A DNA stretch of 55,434 bases, from assembly GCA_002104895.1 (NCBI GenBank), contig MCFG01000426.1, positions 1 to 55,434 on the forward strand, in the 5' to 3' direction. This document shows positions 22,571 through 34,342 of the stretch, in pieces; position 1 is the stretch's first letter; each line of letters begins with the position of its first letter. Made by a program: the position numbers and the translations under genes. Under the pieces are notes generated by a model. The model was not told the DNA's origin, did no database searches, and was given only the letters and a program-made list of their open reading frames with translations. Source of the DNA: Anaeromyces robustus (taxonomy: Eukaryota; Neocallimastigomycota; Neocallimastigomycetes; Neocallimastigales; Neocallimastigaceae).

Positions 22571-23753
22571 TTACTTGGTTTTGTTGGAACTATTTTCAGA
22601 ATCTTCATCAATTTCAATTACGTCCGAAGTATTGTTTTGTTTATCTTCTTTTGAAGTACTAGCTTTACTTCTTTCCTTATCACGTAGATCCTTTTCAATT
22701 TGTTTTCCAATTCTAGGTTGAGCAGCAATCGAAGGATGAATTTGAGGAGTAAGTTCTTTAGCTTGACTTGGTTTTTCTCTCAATTCATTTTCTTTTCTTT
22801 TCCGTAAAGCTGGAGTAGCAATTGTTCTAGGATCATCCTGAAGACTTCGGTGGACTCTCTTTTCTTTTGGAGATTCATTTTCTTCGCTATCATTTTGAGC
22901 TTTTCTTTTGATAGCATTAACTAAGAATTCCACGGCATCATTTAATGAATTGTCTGAGTCAGAAAATTTTTCTTCTTCAAACTTTTCTTCTATTTGTTCA
23001 ACTGATTCTGGCTGACAAAGAATTGAAGCAGTTTTATTGACGACGGGAGTGCTTCCTCTTCCCTTTAATGATTTAAACGCTTGTTTTCAAAATAATTTTC
23101 ACGGTTTTCGTCAATAATTGCCTTTAGTTTAGGACATTCTGGTAGATAGTGTCCTTCTTCCTTACAAAAGAAACATACATTAATGGACAAGTTTTGCATC
23201 TTCTTGGTGAGTTCATCTACATTGGTGTCATTACTTCTTTTGTGATCATGAAAATTCTTCTTATTGAAATTAGTTTTGCGAGAATTAAATTGTGCTTGCT
23301 CAGAGTAATCATCATCCGACTTAGTGATAAGACGATCAACTTTTTCCGCAATTTCAAAGACTTTGCGAAGGGAATTATCATCCTTGAGTGATAACTTTTT
23401 CCATGCTTCCTTATTATTTTGTAAAGAGTCTTCCTTAATTCCATAGAAGATTTCAAGTTCATTTACTATTTCTGCAAGAGATGGATAATGGTTATGTTCT
23501 TCGTCAAGGTCATCTTCGTCTTCATCATCACTATCGTTATCCATAGCCTTAAGTCAGAAGCCCATGATCTAATGTCTAAAGTTTCTTTCTTAAGTTTTTC
23601 AATGCCTTTTAGTTCCTTCTTAAGTTCCCTGAAATTAAGTCTTGGCTGGTTGGTGTTGTTTAATGGACTTGGTAATGAAGTGGTAGTTGGAGTTGATTCT
23701 GGAGTGTCTGAATCCATGTTGATAGTTTTGATTAATTTAAATATATATAACAA
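22571..23753 (-). pseudogene. gypsy-3 gag region
   Basis: Starting at 23718 (MDSDTPESTP) the minus strand encodes a Ser/Thr/Pro-rich start and LNFRELKKELKGIEKL. An acidic run (DNDSDDEDEDDLDEEHN) and a CCHC knuckle (CFFCKEEGHYLPEC, near 23150-23190) come next. A charged Lys/Glu-rich region at 22571-22933 ends it. The islands lie in more than one frame. This matches a Ty3 gag, the particle protein, in a broken copy. Confidence 0.75.
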
Positions 23754-24540
23754 TATAAAAATATAAACTGAGAATTGATAATAAGATTGTAGAGTTTTTC
23801 AAATTAACTAAGAATATAAATTGATTGATAATTGTTGTTGTTAAGTTGTTGTTAAGCTCGAACTCTCTTCGACCCACGTAACTTATAAAATATTAGTAAT
23901 ATCTAAGCTCTAATACATAATTATATTATGTAAATATAGTCCTGTAATGATATTTAACGCCACAGCGTAAAATTCTTAAATGTAATTTAAGCCACTATAC
24001 GTAGTGATTAAAATTACATAAAATAATTCTGTAAAATTATTGTGAAACAATAATTTAAATCAATTAAATAAAGTTCAAAACAAAATAATTATTAAATTTT
24101 AATTTTTAATTTATAAAATTTTTCATTGTTTTTAAATTTAAAATATATAATAAATATATTATTAATATTAGAATAATAAATAAATAATAAATGAATTCAA
24201 TTGAAATTATTTAGTCTTAGTTTTAATAGTTAATTTAAAATTTCTATTTTTAGAAATAATAAATAAATTTATTAAATAATAAAGTTTAGTTAGTTAGATA
24301 GTCCGTATATAAATAAAAATTAAATATAAATAAATTAATATAATAATTATGAAAAAATATAAAAATACTTCAAAATTTCTTAAATTTTGAAAGGTGTAAT
24401 TGTTATTACATGACTATAAAATTTTAATTATTTAAATATTAATAAAAAATTATTTTAAAACAAATTTTTATTTCGTTATTTTATTTTTTTATTTTAGTGT
24501 TTGTGTTATTGTAATCTATTTCTTATCAATCTTTTACAGT
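23754..24540. other. gypsy-3 leader and inserted repeat, no gene
   Basis: A+T-rich DNA without a frame. The segment 24459-24540 is the reverse complement of 7895-7981 beside the MULE relic, and it abuts the surviving 72 bp of the gypsy-3 right LTR. A repeat insertion or rearrangement probably replaced most of that LTR. Confidence 0.6.
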
Positions 24541-24615
24541 AGGAAAGTTCTACAAGCCACAAAGAATCTAGTAATTTTAATGAAATTAAGATTAATTGTT
24601 CATTCTTTATCAAAA

Positions 24616-25128
24616 TGATACAAGTATTTATTTTGTATCTTTAGTATTATTTAGGAAACGCGACAGTTGAGGAACACGACAATATAATATTTTCATAATA
24701 ATATATTTATTTTATGCTATAATAGATTATTTATTTATTTAAAAATAATTAATTACATTTAAGTTATAATTATAAATAAAATATATTTATTCTAATAATT
24801 AAATATAATATTAATTCTATTTAAAACATGTTTATAATTGCACTAATAACTATTTCTGAAAATTAATATGAAAACATTTGTGTTGAAAATAATAATTCCT
24901 TTAAATTATAAAATAATGATAATAAAAATTATTCTGAAAATTCTTTTATACTTATCTGGAGCAATTCCCTAACTCAGGAAAAGTCCTCGTTTAATTTTAT
25001 TATTATTATTTTTCTTTTATATCTACATTTTAATTATTTATCCAATCATTTACATCTTATCCAATAATATGATTGAATATTTATTTATAGAACCATATAC
25101 TCATTCTTTATATAACTATCTTGTATCA
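24616..25128 (-). repeat. Group-B1 LTR in the chain
   Basis: Reverse complement of the B1 LTR at 1326-1839, 513 bp. AAA precedes it (four A's counting the last base of the neighbouring LTR), and AAAA follows it at 25129-25132. It abuts gypsy-3 on the left and a B2 LTR on the right. Confidence 0.85.
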
Positions 25129-25132
25129 AAAA

Positions 25133-26427
25133 TGATGCAGGAAACAGTATATTCATAAACAATAAAATATATAACTTATATCAAATAATTATTACATGGA
25201 TTCAATAAAATTAAAGATAAAATAATCTTATTTTAAACTCTTCTTTATTTATTATTCTTATTTTTAAATATAAATTATTGATCGTTTTTATAAAAGAAAG
25301 AAAAATTATCCTCCTTTTATAATACATGAATTTTTATTATTATAGTCTTTCGACTATTATTATTATTATTATTTATTTAATTAATCTAATTATTATTATT
25401 TATTTTATAATATAATTCACTATTCTAAATATTATATTCTAAGATTTATTTTAATATTAATTATTATTGTTATTATTATTTATTAATATTTTCTATTCTA
25501 ATTATTAAATATTTTATTTATTTATTTAGTGTTTTAAATAAAAATTAAAAATAAATATTATACTTTTATACAGAAATACATTTAACTTCTGTATTATACA
25601 TTTTATATTTGATTCATTTATTTTATAATTAATTTTTATTATTTTATTTATTTTATTTTAATATTATACAGAATATTTATTTTCTGTATTTATCCAGGGT
25701 TTTTAAGTTGGAGGGAAAGAATAAGGGAAAAAGGGAAAAGAGTGCATAAAACTATTATTTGAATTATAATTATTTATATTTATTATTATAAATATTTATT
25801 ATTATAATTATATTAAAGTATTAAATTTATTAAAGGTTAATAATAGAAATATTAATAATTATTGTTATAAGAATATAAATAATATATATTAATAAAGTAT
25901 TATAAAATATTTGATATTGATATAATAATTATTATAAGATATTAATATAATATTATTTAGGATATTATTTATTATATATAAAATTTATTATAAAATATTA
26001 ATAAGATTTATTTAAATTATTAATAAAGATATAAAATTTATTATAAGATTATTAATAAGATTTATTTAATATTGAATTTATATAAGATATTTATATAATA
26101 AATAAATAAAATTTATTTATAAGAATATTAATAATATTTATTATAAGAATATTTATTATAAGAATATTGATAAAATTTATTATAAGAATATTTATTATAA
26201 AGTATTAATAAAATTTATTTGATATTAATAAAATATTTATAATTTATTATAAGATATTAATAAAATATTGATAATATAAGAATAATTATTAATATAGATA
26301 AAATTATTATGTTTTAAGATTTTAATAATATTGTAAAGAAGTTTTATTTAATGTTAGTTTATGTGGAATAAAAGGTTTAAAAAATATGGATTCAGAAATA
26401 ATGTGTATATAATGAAATATTGTATCA
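25133..26427 (-). repeat. Group-B2 LTR in the chain
   Basis: TGATGCAGGAAAC...TATTGTATCA, about 1.3 kb, the reverse complement of the copies at 41196 and 53848. AAAA flanks it on both sides (25129-25132 and the start of 26428-26432), consistent with a 4-bp duplication. The interior has long A+T-rich imperfect repeats. Confidence 0.85.
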
Positions 26428-26432
26428 AAAAA

Positions 26433-26992
26433 TGAAACAATGTTGAAATTATCTTAATTCTATAAAATAGAAAGTGATAACTTCATTGTTCAAAAGATAT
26501 GATTGTATAAATCATATTTAATTATAAAATTTAAAAGAAAGTCATTAAGTTTAATATTTCAGAGTTTAAAATTAGTTTTATTAAAATTATAAATTTATTT
26601 AATACATCTCGTTTATGTATTAAAAATATTAAAATCTAGTTATTAAAAACATTATAAAATTTATTATTATAATCTTTAATTATTATTAATCTAGTTGTTA
26701 TTTTAATTAATATTATTATTATTATTCTAATTTTTGTGGATAATTAGTAACAATTTTTAAAATATTATTTTTACATTTTCTTTTATATTATTTTTTATTT
26801 TAAAGTTTGTTTATAAATAAAATATTAATTTATTAAAATTAAGAATGTTAAATATTAAAATAAATAATTTGTTTATATTAAATACTATTTTAAATAACTA
26901 AATATTTTATAATTTATATTTTAAATAATTTTATAATATTTTTGAAATTCAGCTGATATTAATTATATTTTTATAAATTTCATTCTTTATTA
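26433..26992 (-). repeat. B3 LTR, 3' LTR of the non-autonomous element
   Basis: Starts TGAAACAATG on the plus strand with the terminal hairpin (AACAATG...CATTGTT) and ends CATTCTTTATTA. It matches 35310-35868 along its length with few differences. Confidence 0.85.
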
Positions 26993-27404
26993 ATTTGTTT
27001 TATATTCCGAGTTAAGACTTTAAGTATTCATTATTAATCCTTTTTAAGTTCAAGCAATGATACTATCCACAATTCATAAAATATTATTAGTTTTAATTAT
27101 TATTTAAAGTTCTTTTTATTTTTCTTTCTTTAAATATATCCACAATTAATTTATTTTTGGAGATTTCTCTTAAGTAATTATTATATTTTATTATAGAACT
27201 ATTCTTCTCAGTAAAAATTATAGAGCATTGTTTCATTTAAAAGTTACTTCTTGTAGATTTTATTAATTAATTTTTCATTGTAATTAACTTTTGTAATATA
27301 ATATTATAAATAGAGACTTGTTATATATTATATTACTATGGCTTTATAATATTATTCATATAGAATATTTAATATTATAAATTTTCGGCTTTAATTTGAG
27401 TTAT
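26993..27404. other. Internal DNA of the B3 element, no gene
   Basis: A+T-rich, with no frame or clear motif. It runs up to the gypsy-1 insertion; the GTTAT duplication occupies 27400-27404. Confidence 0.6.
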
Positions 27405-28002
27405 TGTAACAATCCTAATGGAATAAGATTGTCTTTTGTTTTGTAACACAATAGGTTCGTAATAATATTTATAAGTAATTGAATTTGTTTTTTGAGATCT
27501 TGTTTTATTAATTTATTAAATTATTAAAATATTATTTATTAACAATTAGTAATGTAATATTTCAAATTACTTATAAACTAATTAGTTAATAAAAGTGCGA
27601 TTTTAAAAAATATTTTCTTTGTAAAATTTTACACCTATTTATAGTTTTTTCGGAAAAATAGTTTTAAAAATAAAAGTATATAAAAAATAATGAAAAATGC
27701 TAGAAACTTAGATTTTTCGATTGAAAATGAATCTTATAGAAAAATAAAGAAATATTATAAAATTTTTTCTTAAAGTTTCTAATTTTATTCCATGCAATTC
27801 TATGAAGAAATACAGAAATAAAATACAGAAACAAATACAGAATAAAATACAGAAATTTGTAATTAAATTTTAAAATAAAAATTTTTTTTTTTTATAAAAT
27901 TTGGAACTAGTGTGGGTCGAACCCAGAGCGTTTGCCCTGATGGTCCTAGTGACTAACCACTAGGCCATGGTTACTATTTTACTAATTCTAGGATTCGTTA
28001 CA
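27405..28002 (-). repeat. gypsy-1 3' LTR (A1)
   Basis: TGTAACAATCC...GGATTCGTTACA. A tRNA-like module lies at 27912-27974 and TTCTGTATTT repeats at about 27808-27856, on the minus strand. Confidence 0.95.
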
Positions 28003-28016
28003 TGGTCCTCCTCTAG
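28003..28016 (-). other. gypsy-1 polypurine tract
   Basis: AGAGGAGGACCA on the minus strand, directly before the 3' LTR. Confidence 0.8.
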
Positions 28017-28317
28017 GATTCGGATACCAGACGAATCTTAAAATTAGGCTAAACTAAACTAAGAAAATTTTAAACAAAAATTTTAAAACTATAGGTGTAA
28101 AAATTGATACATGAATATTGATAAGTTACATGGATATTAATAAAGAATACATGAATATAAATAGGAAAATATTGATATTGATAAATTTATTGATATTAGT
28201 AAGTAATAATTAAATATTGATATTAATAGTTTTGATATTGATATTAATAATAAAATTAATGTATAATAATAATAATCATATATTTTTTAAAGATTCATTT
28301 TCGAAGTTTTAAGTTTC
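28017..28317. other. gypsy-1 3' untranslated region
   Basis: About 300 bp of A+T-rich DNA between the stop codon and the polypurine tract, with repeated ATTGATATTAATA-like units. No gene is seen. Confidence 0.6.
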
Positions 28318-31300
28318 CTAATTCGATTTGTTAAAGCTTCTGAGTAATTCTGGGCAATTCAGGTTTGATTCTGGTTCCCAAGATGCTTCAGACAAAGGAT
28401 AACCTTTCCATTTTATAAGATATTGGATTTTACCATAATGTTTTCTTTTATCAAGGATTTCTTCGACTTCGTATTCTTCTTCTTCGTTTATTTTAATTGG
28501 TGGTGGAGGTTTTTGTTTTCGGCCAAATTTATCTTCGTAATAAGGTTCAAGTTCGGAGACATGGATGACTGGGTGGATTCTAATATCATTAGGAAGTTTT
28601 ATTTTATATGAAACAGGGGAAATTTTCTTTATGATTTTGTAGGGTCCTAATTTTCTTGGTTTTAACTTTTTGTTTTTGTTTCGAATGATAAGAGAACTAT
28701 TAACCCAGACCTTGTCGTTTACTTTAAATTCTGGAGGTTGAATTCTGTGCTTATTAGCGAATTTTTCTTGTTTTGCGCTTGCTTCTTTTAAATTTTCCTT
28801 AAGTTGTTTGAATAGCTCAGATAAGTTTGTTGTTAATTCTTCTGCACGAGGTACGTCAATAGGGCTTGGTACAGCCGGAGAGAAACGGGGGTTATAACCA
28901 TAATTTGCATAAAAGGGAGAAATTTTTAGTGATTCTTGGATTGTATTATTGTAACAGAATTCAGCTAGGAATAGATAATCATACCAGTTTGAACCTTTAA
29001 AGTTTGAATAGCATCTCAAAAATTGTTCAACAACGGAGTTCACCCTCTCCGTTAAACCGTTGGTTTGATGATGAAATGGTGAAGAAAAAGTTGTAGAGAT
29101 TTTTAGAGATTTACAAATGGAAGTCCAGAATTTAGAGGTGAATTGGGTGCCTCTATCAGTTAAAATTTCATTAGGAAGTCCATGAAGTCGAAATACTGAG
29201 TTCATAAAAGCTTTAGCAGTGTCTTCAGAAGAAGGAACATTAGAGAAAGGGATAAAATGACCCATTTTAGTGAACCTGTCTACTATAACAAGAATACAAG
29301 TAAATCCATTAGAAGTGGGAAGATCTGTTATGAAGTCCATTGAAATGCAAGTCCAAGGGCGGTCTGGAATTTCCAAAGGTTTTAAAAATCCATAAGGTTT
29401 GTGTTTAGTATCTTTTGAGCGGCAACAAATTTCGCAAGAACGCACATAGTCCTTAATATCTTCTTTTATTGAGGGCCACCAAAAATCACGGTTTGTTAGA
29501 AAGAATGTTTTCTTAAAACCAAAATGTCCAGCGGAAGGCGAATCGTGGCAAGTATTTAAAACAGAAGAACGGCAGTTTGGAGGAACATAGATTTTACCTT
29601 TAAAAAGTAGGAAGTTATTACTGATAGAGAATCCGTTTGATTTGGTAGAATTTTGTCCAGAATTAAGTTTAGAAAGGTTTTCTTGATAAAATTTATCGTT
29701 TTTGTATTCGTTAAGGATTTGGTCATTTAGGGAAACAAAAGCAATCATAGTACAAAAGTTTTCGGGGCGGAGAACTGTAAAAGGAATGTCACTGGCTAAC
29801 TCTTCTTCGTTGGAAGCGTAATCCGGTCTTCGTGAAAGAGCATCGGCTTTACCATTAGCAGATCCAGCACGATAAGTGATCTTAAAGTTAAATTCGGAGA
29901 GAAATAAAGCCCAACGAACAAGTCTCTGAGACATCTTTTCTGGTTTCTTTTGGTAGAGTAGGTTTTGATGGTCGGAAAAAATTGTAAAGGGTTTTGATGT
30001 ACCTTTTAATAAATGCCTCCAATGTTCTAAGGATTCTACAATAGCCAAAAGTTCCTTGTCATAAATAGGGTAGTTCTTTTCTGATGCAGTAAGGGATCTA
30101 GAGAAGAAAGCTACGGGATGAATTTTATTATCATTTGATGAAGTTTGTGAAAGGATGGCTCCAATAGCGAAGTTACTACTATCAGTTTCAACGATAAAAG
30201 GAATATCACGATTTGGGTAGGCCAGAACAGGAGCAGTAGCAAATTTCAATTTTATTTCATCAAAGGCTTTTTGAGTTTCGGGTGACCAGATAAATTTAGC
30301 TTGTTTTTTGAGTAAAGAGTGTAAAGGGTGAGTTATTGCAGCGAAACCGGGAATAAATCTACGATAATAATTGGCTAGACCAAGAAAAGATTGAAGTTGT
30401 TTAACGTTCATTGGAATAGGCCATTCTAAAATTGAGGATACTTTCTTAGGGTCCATGAATATTCCCTCAGAAGAGATTCTATGTCCAAGGAAGTCAAGAT
30501 AAGGAACACAAAATTCGCATTTTTCTAATTTGGCAAATAACCCTGCGTTTCTAAGTCTTTTAAGAACTTCAGAAAGATGCTTGTAATGTGAATCTAAGTC
30601 TGGAGAAAATATTATAATATCGTCTATATAGCAAAAGACGAATACACCGATAATATCTTCAAGAACGTCGTTTATAAAGTGTTGGAAAACGGCAGGAGCA
30701 TTCTTCAACCCAAAAGGCATCACCAAATATTCGAAGTGTCCATATTTGCATGTAAAGGCGGTTTTGTATTCGTCCCCTTTTTTAATTCTTACTAGATTGT
30801 AAGCCGAACGAAGATCAAGTTTAGAGAATATTTTCCCGTTTACCAAATGTTCTAGCATATCATTAATTAGTGGTAGTGGATAAGAATCACGAATTGTGAT
30901 TTCATTTAGGTGTCGATAATCTACCACCATTCTAAGTTCACCATTCTTTTTGAGGACAAAAAAGACAGGAGCACCACCAGGAGATTTCGATTTTCTTATA
31001 AATCCTTTGGCTAAGTTTTCTTCAATGTATTCTTTGAGTGTTTTGGATTCTTTTTCGGTTAGAGGGTAAATAGGTCCATAAAATAATTGAGTATTTGGAA
31101 GAAGATTGATTTCACAATCGTAGAGTCTATGAGGAGGTAGTTCGTTCGCATAGATTTCGCTAAATACATCCTTATATGGGCGAAGCTTAGTTGGTAGTGA
31201 CCTATTAATTTTATTATTTAATTCATCATTCTTCTTAAGTTCTTCAGGTTTTTCAGATTTTGGTGGGATAAAGGTAGTGAATGTACTGGGAAGAATCAGA

Positions 31301-32490
31301 CAGTTGGATATACAGTGATTGGATTTGAAAGAAAGTTCTTTATTGGTGAAATTTATCGTGGGATTGTGAGTATAAAGCCAGTCAGTACCGAGTATAGCGC
31401 AATATGAGGGTAGATCGACTATATAAAATTTGGTTTTACAATTATGATTTTTGTATTTTAAAGAGATTGGAAGAGTTTCACCAAGAATTGATTGATTACC
31501 TCCAATGCCAGCTACTTTAGGAAGATTAGTTTCAGAGTTATAGGGGATGTTGTTTTGTTTGGCAAAATATAGATCCATTAGGTTAAGTTGAGAGCCCGAA
31601 TCGAGTAGTATTTTAGTCTTGACGGAAATGTTTGAAACTTTGAGTTGAAATTCGAAAATAGGAAGTTTTAAATCTGGCTGGTCTGAGATTCTTGGTCTTA
31701 ATACTGGTTTTGATTCTATATTGGTTATATGACTGGTAGAAGAAGTTTTATTTTTGTTCTTTCGTGTACAGTTATCCAAGGAATGATCAGGAGACCCACA
31801 ATAAGCACAAAGGTTTTCTCTTTTTCTTCTTTCTTTTTCTTCGGTTGACAAAGGACCATGAAATTTAAAGCTATTAGTTTTCTTATTGGATGGATTTTTC
31901 TTCTTGTTAAAGTGTTTATTATTATTATTATTAGTCGATTTATTTTGTTGATTGAAAAATTGTCGGTGAGTAGAGAGACGGCAATCAATCCTTGAGGCTA
32001 TTGTTTGCATATCGAATAAGGATCTTGGACCAGGAAACATTTCGAGAATTCTAGTAGCAATTTGGTCGTTAAGTCCATTTAAGAATGCATCCATTTTAGC
32101 TTCTTCATTCCAAGACGATTCATCAGCATATCTATTGAATTCCAGAATGTATTCTCTTGCATTTCCAAGCCTTTTTTGTCTAACAGTTCTTAATTTTTGA
32201 TTGGCAACAAAAGTGGAGTCATAGGTTCCAAAGGTAGCTTTAAACCTTGTAATAAATTCTTCATAGTTATCCAGACAAGGTTCGTGGTTTTCGAGTAAGG
32301 TAGCTGCCCAATTCATTGCTGATCCATATAATCTGGAAATAATGTATGCCACTTTTAAAGAGTCTTCAGAGAATTTCTCAGGATAAAGCATAAAAATAAG
32401 ATCCATTTTTGCGAGAAATCCCTTGAAATAACGACGATCACCGGCAAACCCATCCTTGAATGTGGGGTTGTTGAAGCTTTCTTCTTCCAT
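28318..32490 (-). CDS. gypsy-1 Gag-Pol polyprotein with chromodomain
   Basis: One 1390-residue frame from ATG 32490. Domains in order, with rough residues: gag capsid-like region 10-190 (DGFAGDRRYFKGFLAKM); CCHC knuckle about 230 (CAYCGSPDHSLDNC); aspartic protease about 295 (LLDSGSQLNLMD); RT about 490-690 with CYIDDIIIFS near 621; RNase H about 765-890 (VETDSSNFAIGAIL, SDHQNLLY, NGKADALSRR). Integrase follows, with its HHCC module near 985-1030 and core D, D, E near 1052, 1112 and 1147. A chromodomain closes it, about 1342-1390 (VEEILDKRKHYG, YLIKWKGYP, SWEPESNL). In chromoviruses this last domain steers insertion to marked chromatin. Gag and Pol share a frame with no internal stop, as in Tf1-like elements. 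Confidence 0.95.
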   Translation of the reverse strand: MEEESFNNPTFKDGFAGDRRYFKGFLAKMDLIFMLYPEKFSEDSLKVAYIISRLYGSAMNWAATLLENHEPCLDNYEEFITRFKATFGTYDSTFVANQKLRTVRQKRLGNAREYILEFNRYADESSWNEEAKMDAFLNGLNDQIATRILEMFPGPRSLFDMQTIASRIDCRLSTHRQFFNQQNKSTNNNNNKHFNKKKNPSNKKTNSFKFHGPLSTEEKERRKRENLCAYCGSPDHSLDNCTRKNKNKTSSTSHITNIESKPVLRPRISDQPDLKLPIFEFQLKVSNISVKTKILLDSGSQLNLMDLYFAKQNNIPYNSETNLPKVAGIGGNQSILGETLPISLKYKNHNCKTKFYIVDLPSYCAILGTDWLYTHNPTINFTNKELSFKSNHCISNCLILPSTFTTFIPPKSEKPEELKKNDELNNKINRSLPTKLRPYKDVFSEIYANELPPHRLYDCEINLLPNTQLFYGPIYPLTEKESKTLKEYIEENLAKGFIRKSKSPGGAPVFFVLKKNGELRMVVDYRHLNEITIRDSYPLPLINDMLEHLVNGKIFSKLDLRSAYNLVRIKKGDEYKTAFTCKYGHFEYLVMPFGLKNAPAVFQHFINDVLEDIIGVFVFCYIDDIIIFSPDLDSHYKHLSEVLKRLRNAGLFAKLEKCEFCVPYLDFLGHRISSEGIFMDPKKVSSILEWPIPMNVKQLQSFLGLANYYRRFIPGFAAITHPLHSLLKKQAKFIWSPETQKAFDEIKLKFATAPVLAYPNRDIPFIVETDSSNFAIGAILSQTSSNDNKIHPVAFFSRSLTASEKNYPIYDKELLAIVESLEHWRHLLKGTSKPFTIFSDHQNLLYQKKPEKMSQRLVRWALFLSEFNFKITYRAGSANGKADALSRRPDYASNEEELASDIPFTVLRPENFCTMIAFVSLNDQILNEYKNDKFYQENLSKLNSGQNSTKSNGFSISNNFLLFKGKIYVPPNCRSSVLNTCHDSPSAGHFGFKKTFFLTNRDFWWPSIKEDIKDYVRSCEICCRSKDTKHKPYGFLKPLEIPDRPWTCISMDFITDLPTSNGFTCILVIVDRFTKMGHFIPFSNVPSSEDTAKAFMNSVFRLHGLPNEILTDRGTQFTSKFWTSICKSLKISTTFSSPFHHQTNGLTERVNSVVEQFLRCYSNFKGSNWYDYLFLAEFCYNNTIQESLKISPFYANYGYNPRFSPAVPSPIDVPRAEELTTNLSELFKQLKENLKEASAKQEKFANKHRIQPPEFKVNDKVWVNSSLIIRNKNKKLKPRKLGPYKIIKKISPVSYKIKLPNDIRIHPVIHVSELEPYYEDKFGRKQKPPPPIKINEEEEYEVEEILDKRKHYGKIQYLIKWKGYPLSEASWEPESNLNCPELLRSFNKSN

Positions 32491-33332
32491 ATTTTTTAAT
32501 CTTTATTTTTTGTAGAATAAATTATTAATTATTTTTAGTATTCTAAGTAGCACCGCAACGATAATTAATTGTATTTCTAAGTTTATTATTCTAATAATTA
32601 TTGGTATGAGATTGGATTTCATTAGACGGACTAATTTTTTAATTTTAGATTTTAATTTTGGACGATTTATTTAAGGTAATTTAAAATTTCGCTTTTTTAT
32701 GCCTTACAACAATAAATAACCGGCAAAAGCTACTAACTAGAGGTATATACTGGACCTCAAAGTAAATATTAAAACTATATAATTAAAGTCGCTTCACCTT
32801 CACGACCAACCTCCAGCCTTCGGTGACTGAAGTTCCTTATTTGCCAGAGCTTACGAAGGTATTGAACTTGAACGTCCGATATTGCGTGCTTTTTATCACA
32901 CAACAATTCCTTCCCCCAAGAAAGCGTGCTTTTCACACTACCCACTTTTATCAATACCTAAGTAACTAATTGACTATAGTTTCTTAACCTACTAGAAACT
33001 AGTTACTTACGCCAAACACTCTGTATATGAGCTCTAAACGCTCCTAGTATATTTTTTTTTTTTTTAAAAATTACCTTAAAAATTTAATTTAGTTACACAA
33101 AAGAAACTTTTTAGGATTATTTTACTTTTTAATAATTCTTTTCTATTTCACACTGCTGTTCTTTCAGTTTATCAACTTACTCGAGCTGAATGTAGGACTT
33201 ACGTCTGAGCCTACCAGCGAGGGCCAATGTGAAACTCGAAAGGAATTAAAAGAAGCGAAAGAAAGTATAGAAATAAGGATCCTCAGTATTGATTCTCCTT
33301 ATTGCAAAATTTTATTAAATTTATTATAACAG

Positions 33333-33385
<53 letters not shown>

Positions 33386-34101
33386 TAATAATAATTAAAT
33401 TATTTATCTAGTTACTAATTAATTTATTCACTTAGATTTATTATTGAAATTTATCTAATTACTAATTAATTTATTCACTTAAATATTTTTATCGAGGTTT
33501 ATCTAAAATAGATTTTATTTACTTAGATTTACTATTGAGTTTATCTAAATACTATTTATTTATCCACTTGATTATATTATAGGATTTATTTAATTTACTA
33601 ATTGTTATTCATTAAAATATAATATATGATTTATTTATTTACTATCACTATTCATTTATTTATAGAATTTTTTAAATTTTCCTTTAATAAATAATTCATG
33701 GAAACAGAGACCAAAAATAGGAATAGGTAATATTAAGAGAGTCTAAAAGTTTTGGAATGTTTTTATTTTATATCGGTTATTGAGAGATTCCAGGACGGTA
33801 TAAAAAGAATTCGAGAGTAGTATATATTTGACTAAAACTATAAGGAGTGACTAGTAAAGACTAAAGAACTAGTTGAGAAAGTAGCTAAGAAAACGGAAAG
33901 TCAGCTAGAATGGTTTGTATAAGTATTAACTAAGAAAATAAAGTAGTATCAAAAGGTAGCTGACTAATTAAGGTAGATTATAATAAGAATTGACTGAGCA
34001 AGGTAGATTCCTAGAAAAAGGTAGCCGAGAATTCAGAATAAGGTACTAGTCTTTAGGTAGCTTTGATTACGAAGGTATTGTGTTTGTTTCTTCCAATTTG
34101 G
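32491..34101 (-). other. gypsy-1 long leader with conserved non-coding block
   Basis: A leader of about 1.6 kb between primer site and gag. The parts 32699-33047 and 33180-33240 are almost identical to gypsy-2. A T tract of about 50 lies at 33335-33384 (poly-A on the element strand). No frame of note is present. GTAAGT donor-like sites on the minus strand near 33177 and 33205 leave room for a spliced leader, which I cannot confirm. Confidence 0.7.
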
Positions 34102-34111
34102 GCACTTTTAT
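34102..34111 (-). other. Primer-binding site, self-priming type (gypsy-1)
   Basis: ATAAAAGTGC on the minus strand abuts the 5' LTR and is the exact complement of GCACTTTTAT at 34296-34305. Gypsy-2 has ATAAAAGCAC with GTGCTTTTAT, so two positions changed together on both sides. Confidence 0.85.
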
Positions 34112-34295
34112 TGTAACAATCCTAATGGAATAAGATTGTCTTTTGTTTTGTAACACAATAGGTTCGTAATAATATTTATAAGTAATTGAATTTGTTTTTT
34201 GAGATCTTGTTTTATTAATTTATTAAATTATTAAAATATTATTTATTAACAATTAGTAATGTAATATTTCAAATTACTTATAAACTAATTAGTTA

Positions 34296-34305
34296 ATAAA
34301 AGTGC
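34296..34305 (-). promoter_or_regulatory. Predicted RNA 5' end / self-primer of gypsy-1
   Basis: GCACTTTTAT on the minus strand, about 45 bp downstream of TATAAATA, pairs perfectly with the primer site at 34102-34111. Confidence 0.75.
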
Positions 34306-34342
34306 GATTTTAAAAAATATTTTCTTTGTAAAATTTTACACC

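Larger units (their letters stand above)
17730..24612 (-). mobile_element. gypsy-3: Ty3/gypsy element, broken, group-B LTRs
   Basis: The left (3') LTR at 17730-19084 is complete. The right LTR survives only as its last ~72 bp (24541-24612). The interior encodes gag, protease, RT, RNase H and integrase on the minus strand, with about half a dozen breaks. AAA lies on both sides. Its LTR type and RT sequence set it apart from gypsy-1, and no chromodomain is visible. Confidence 0.85.
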
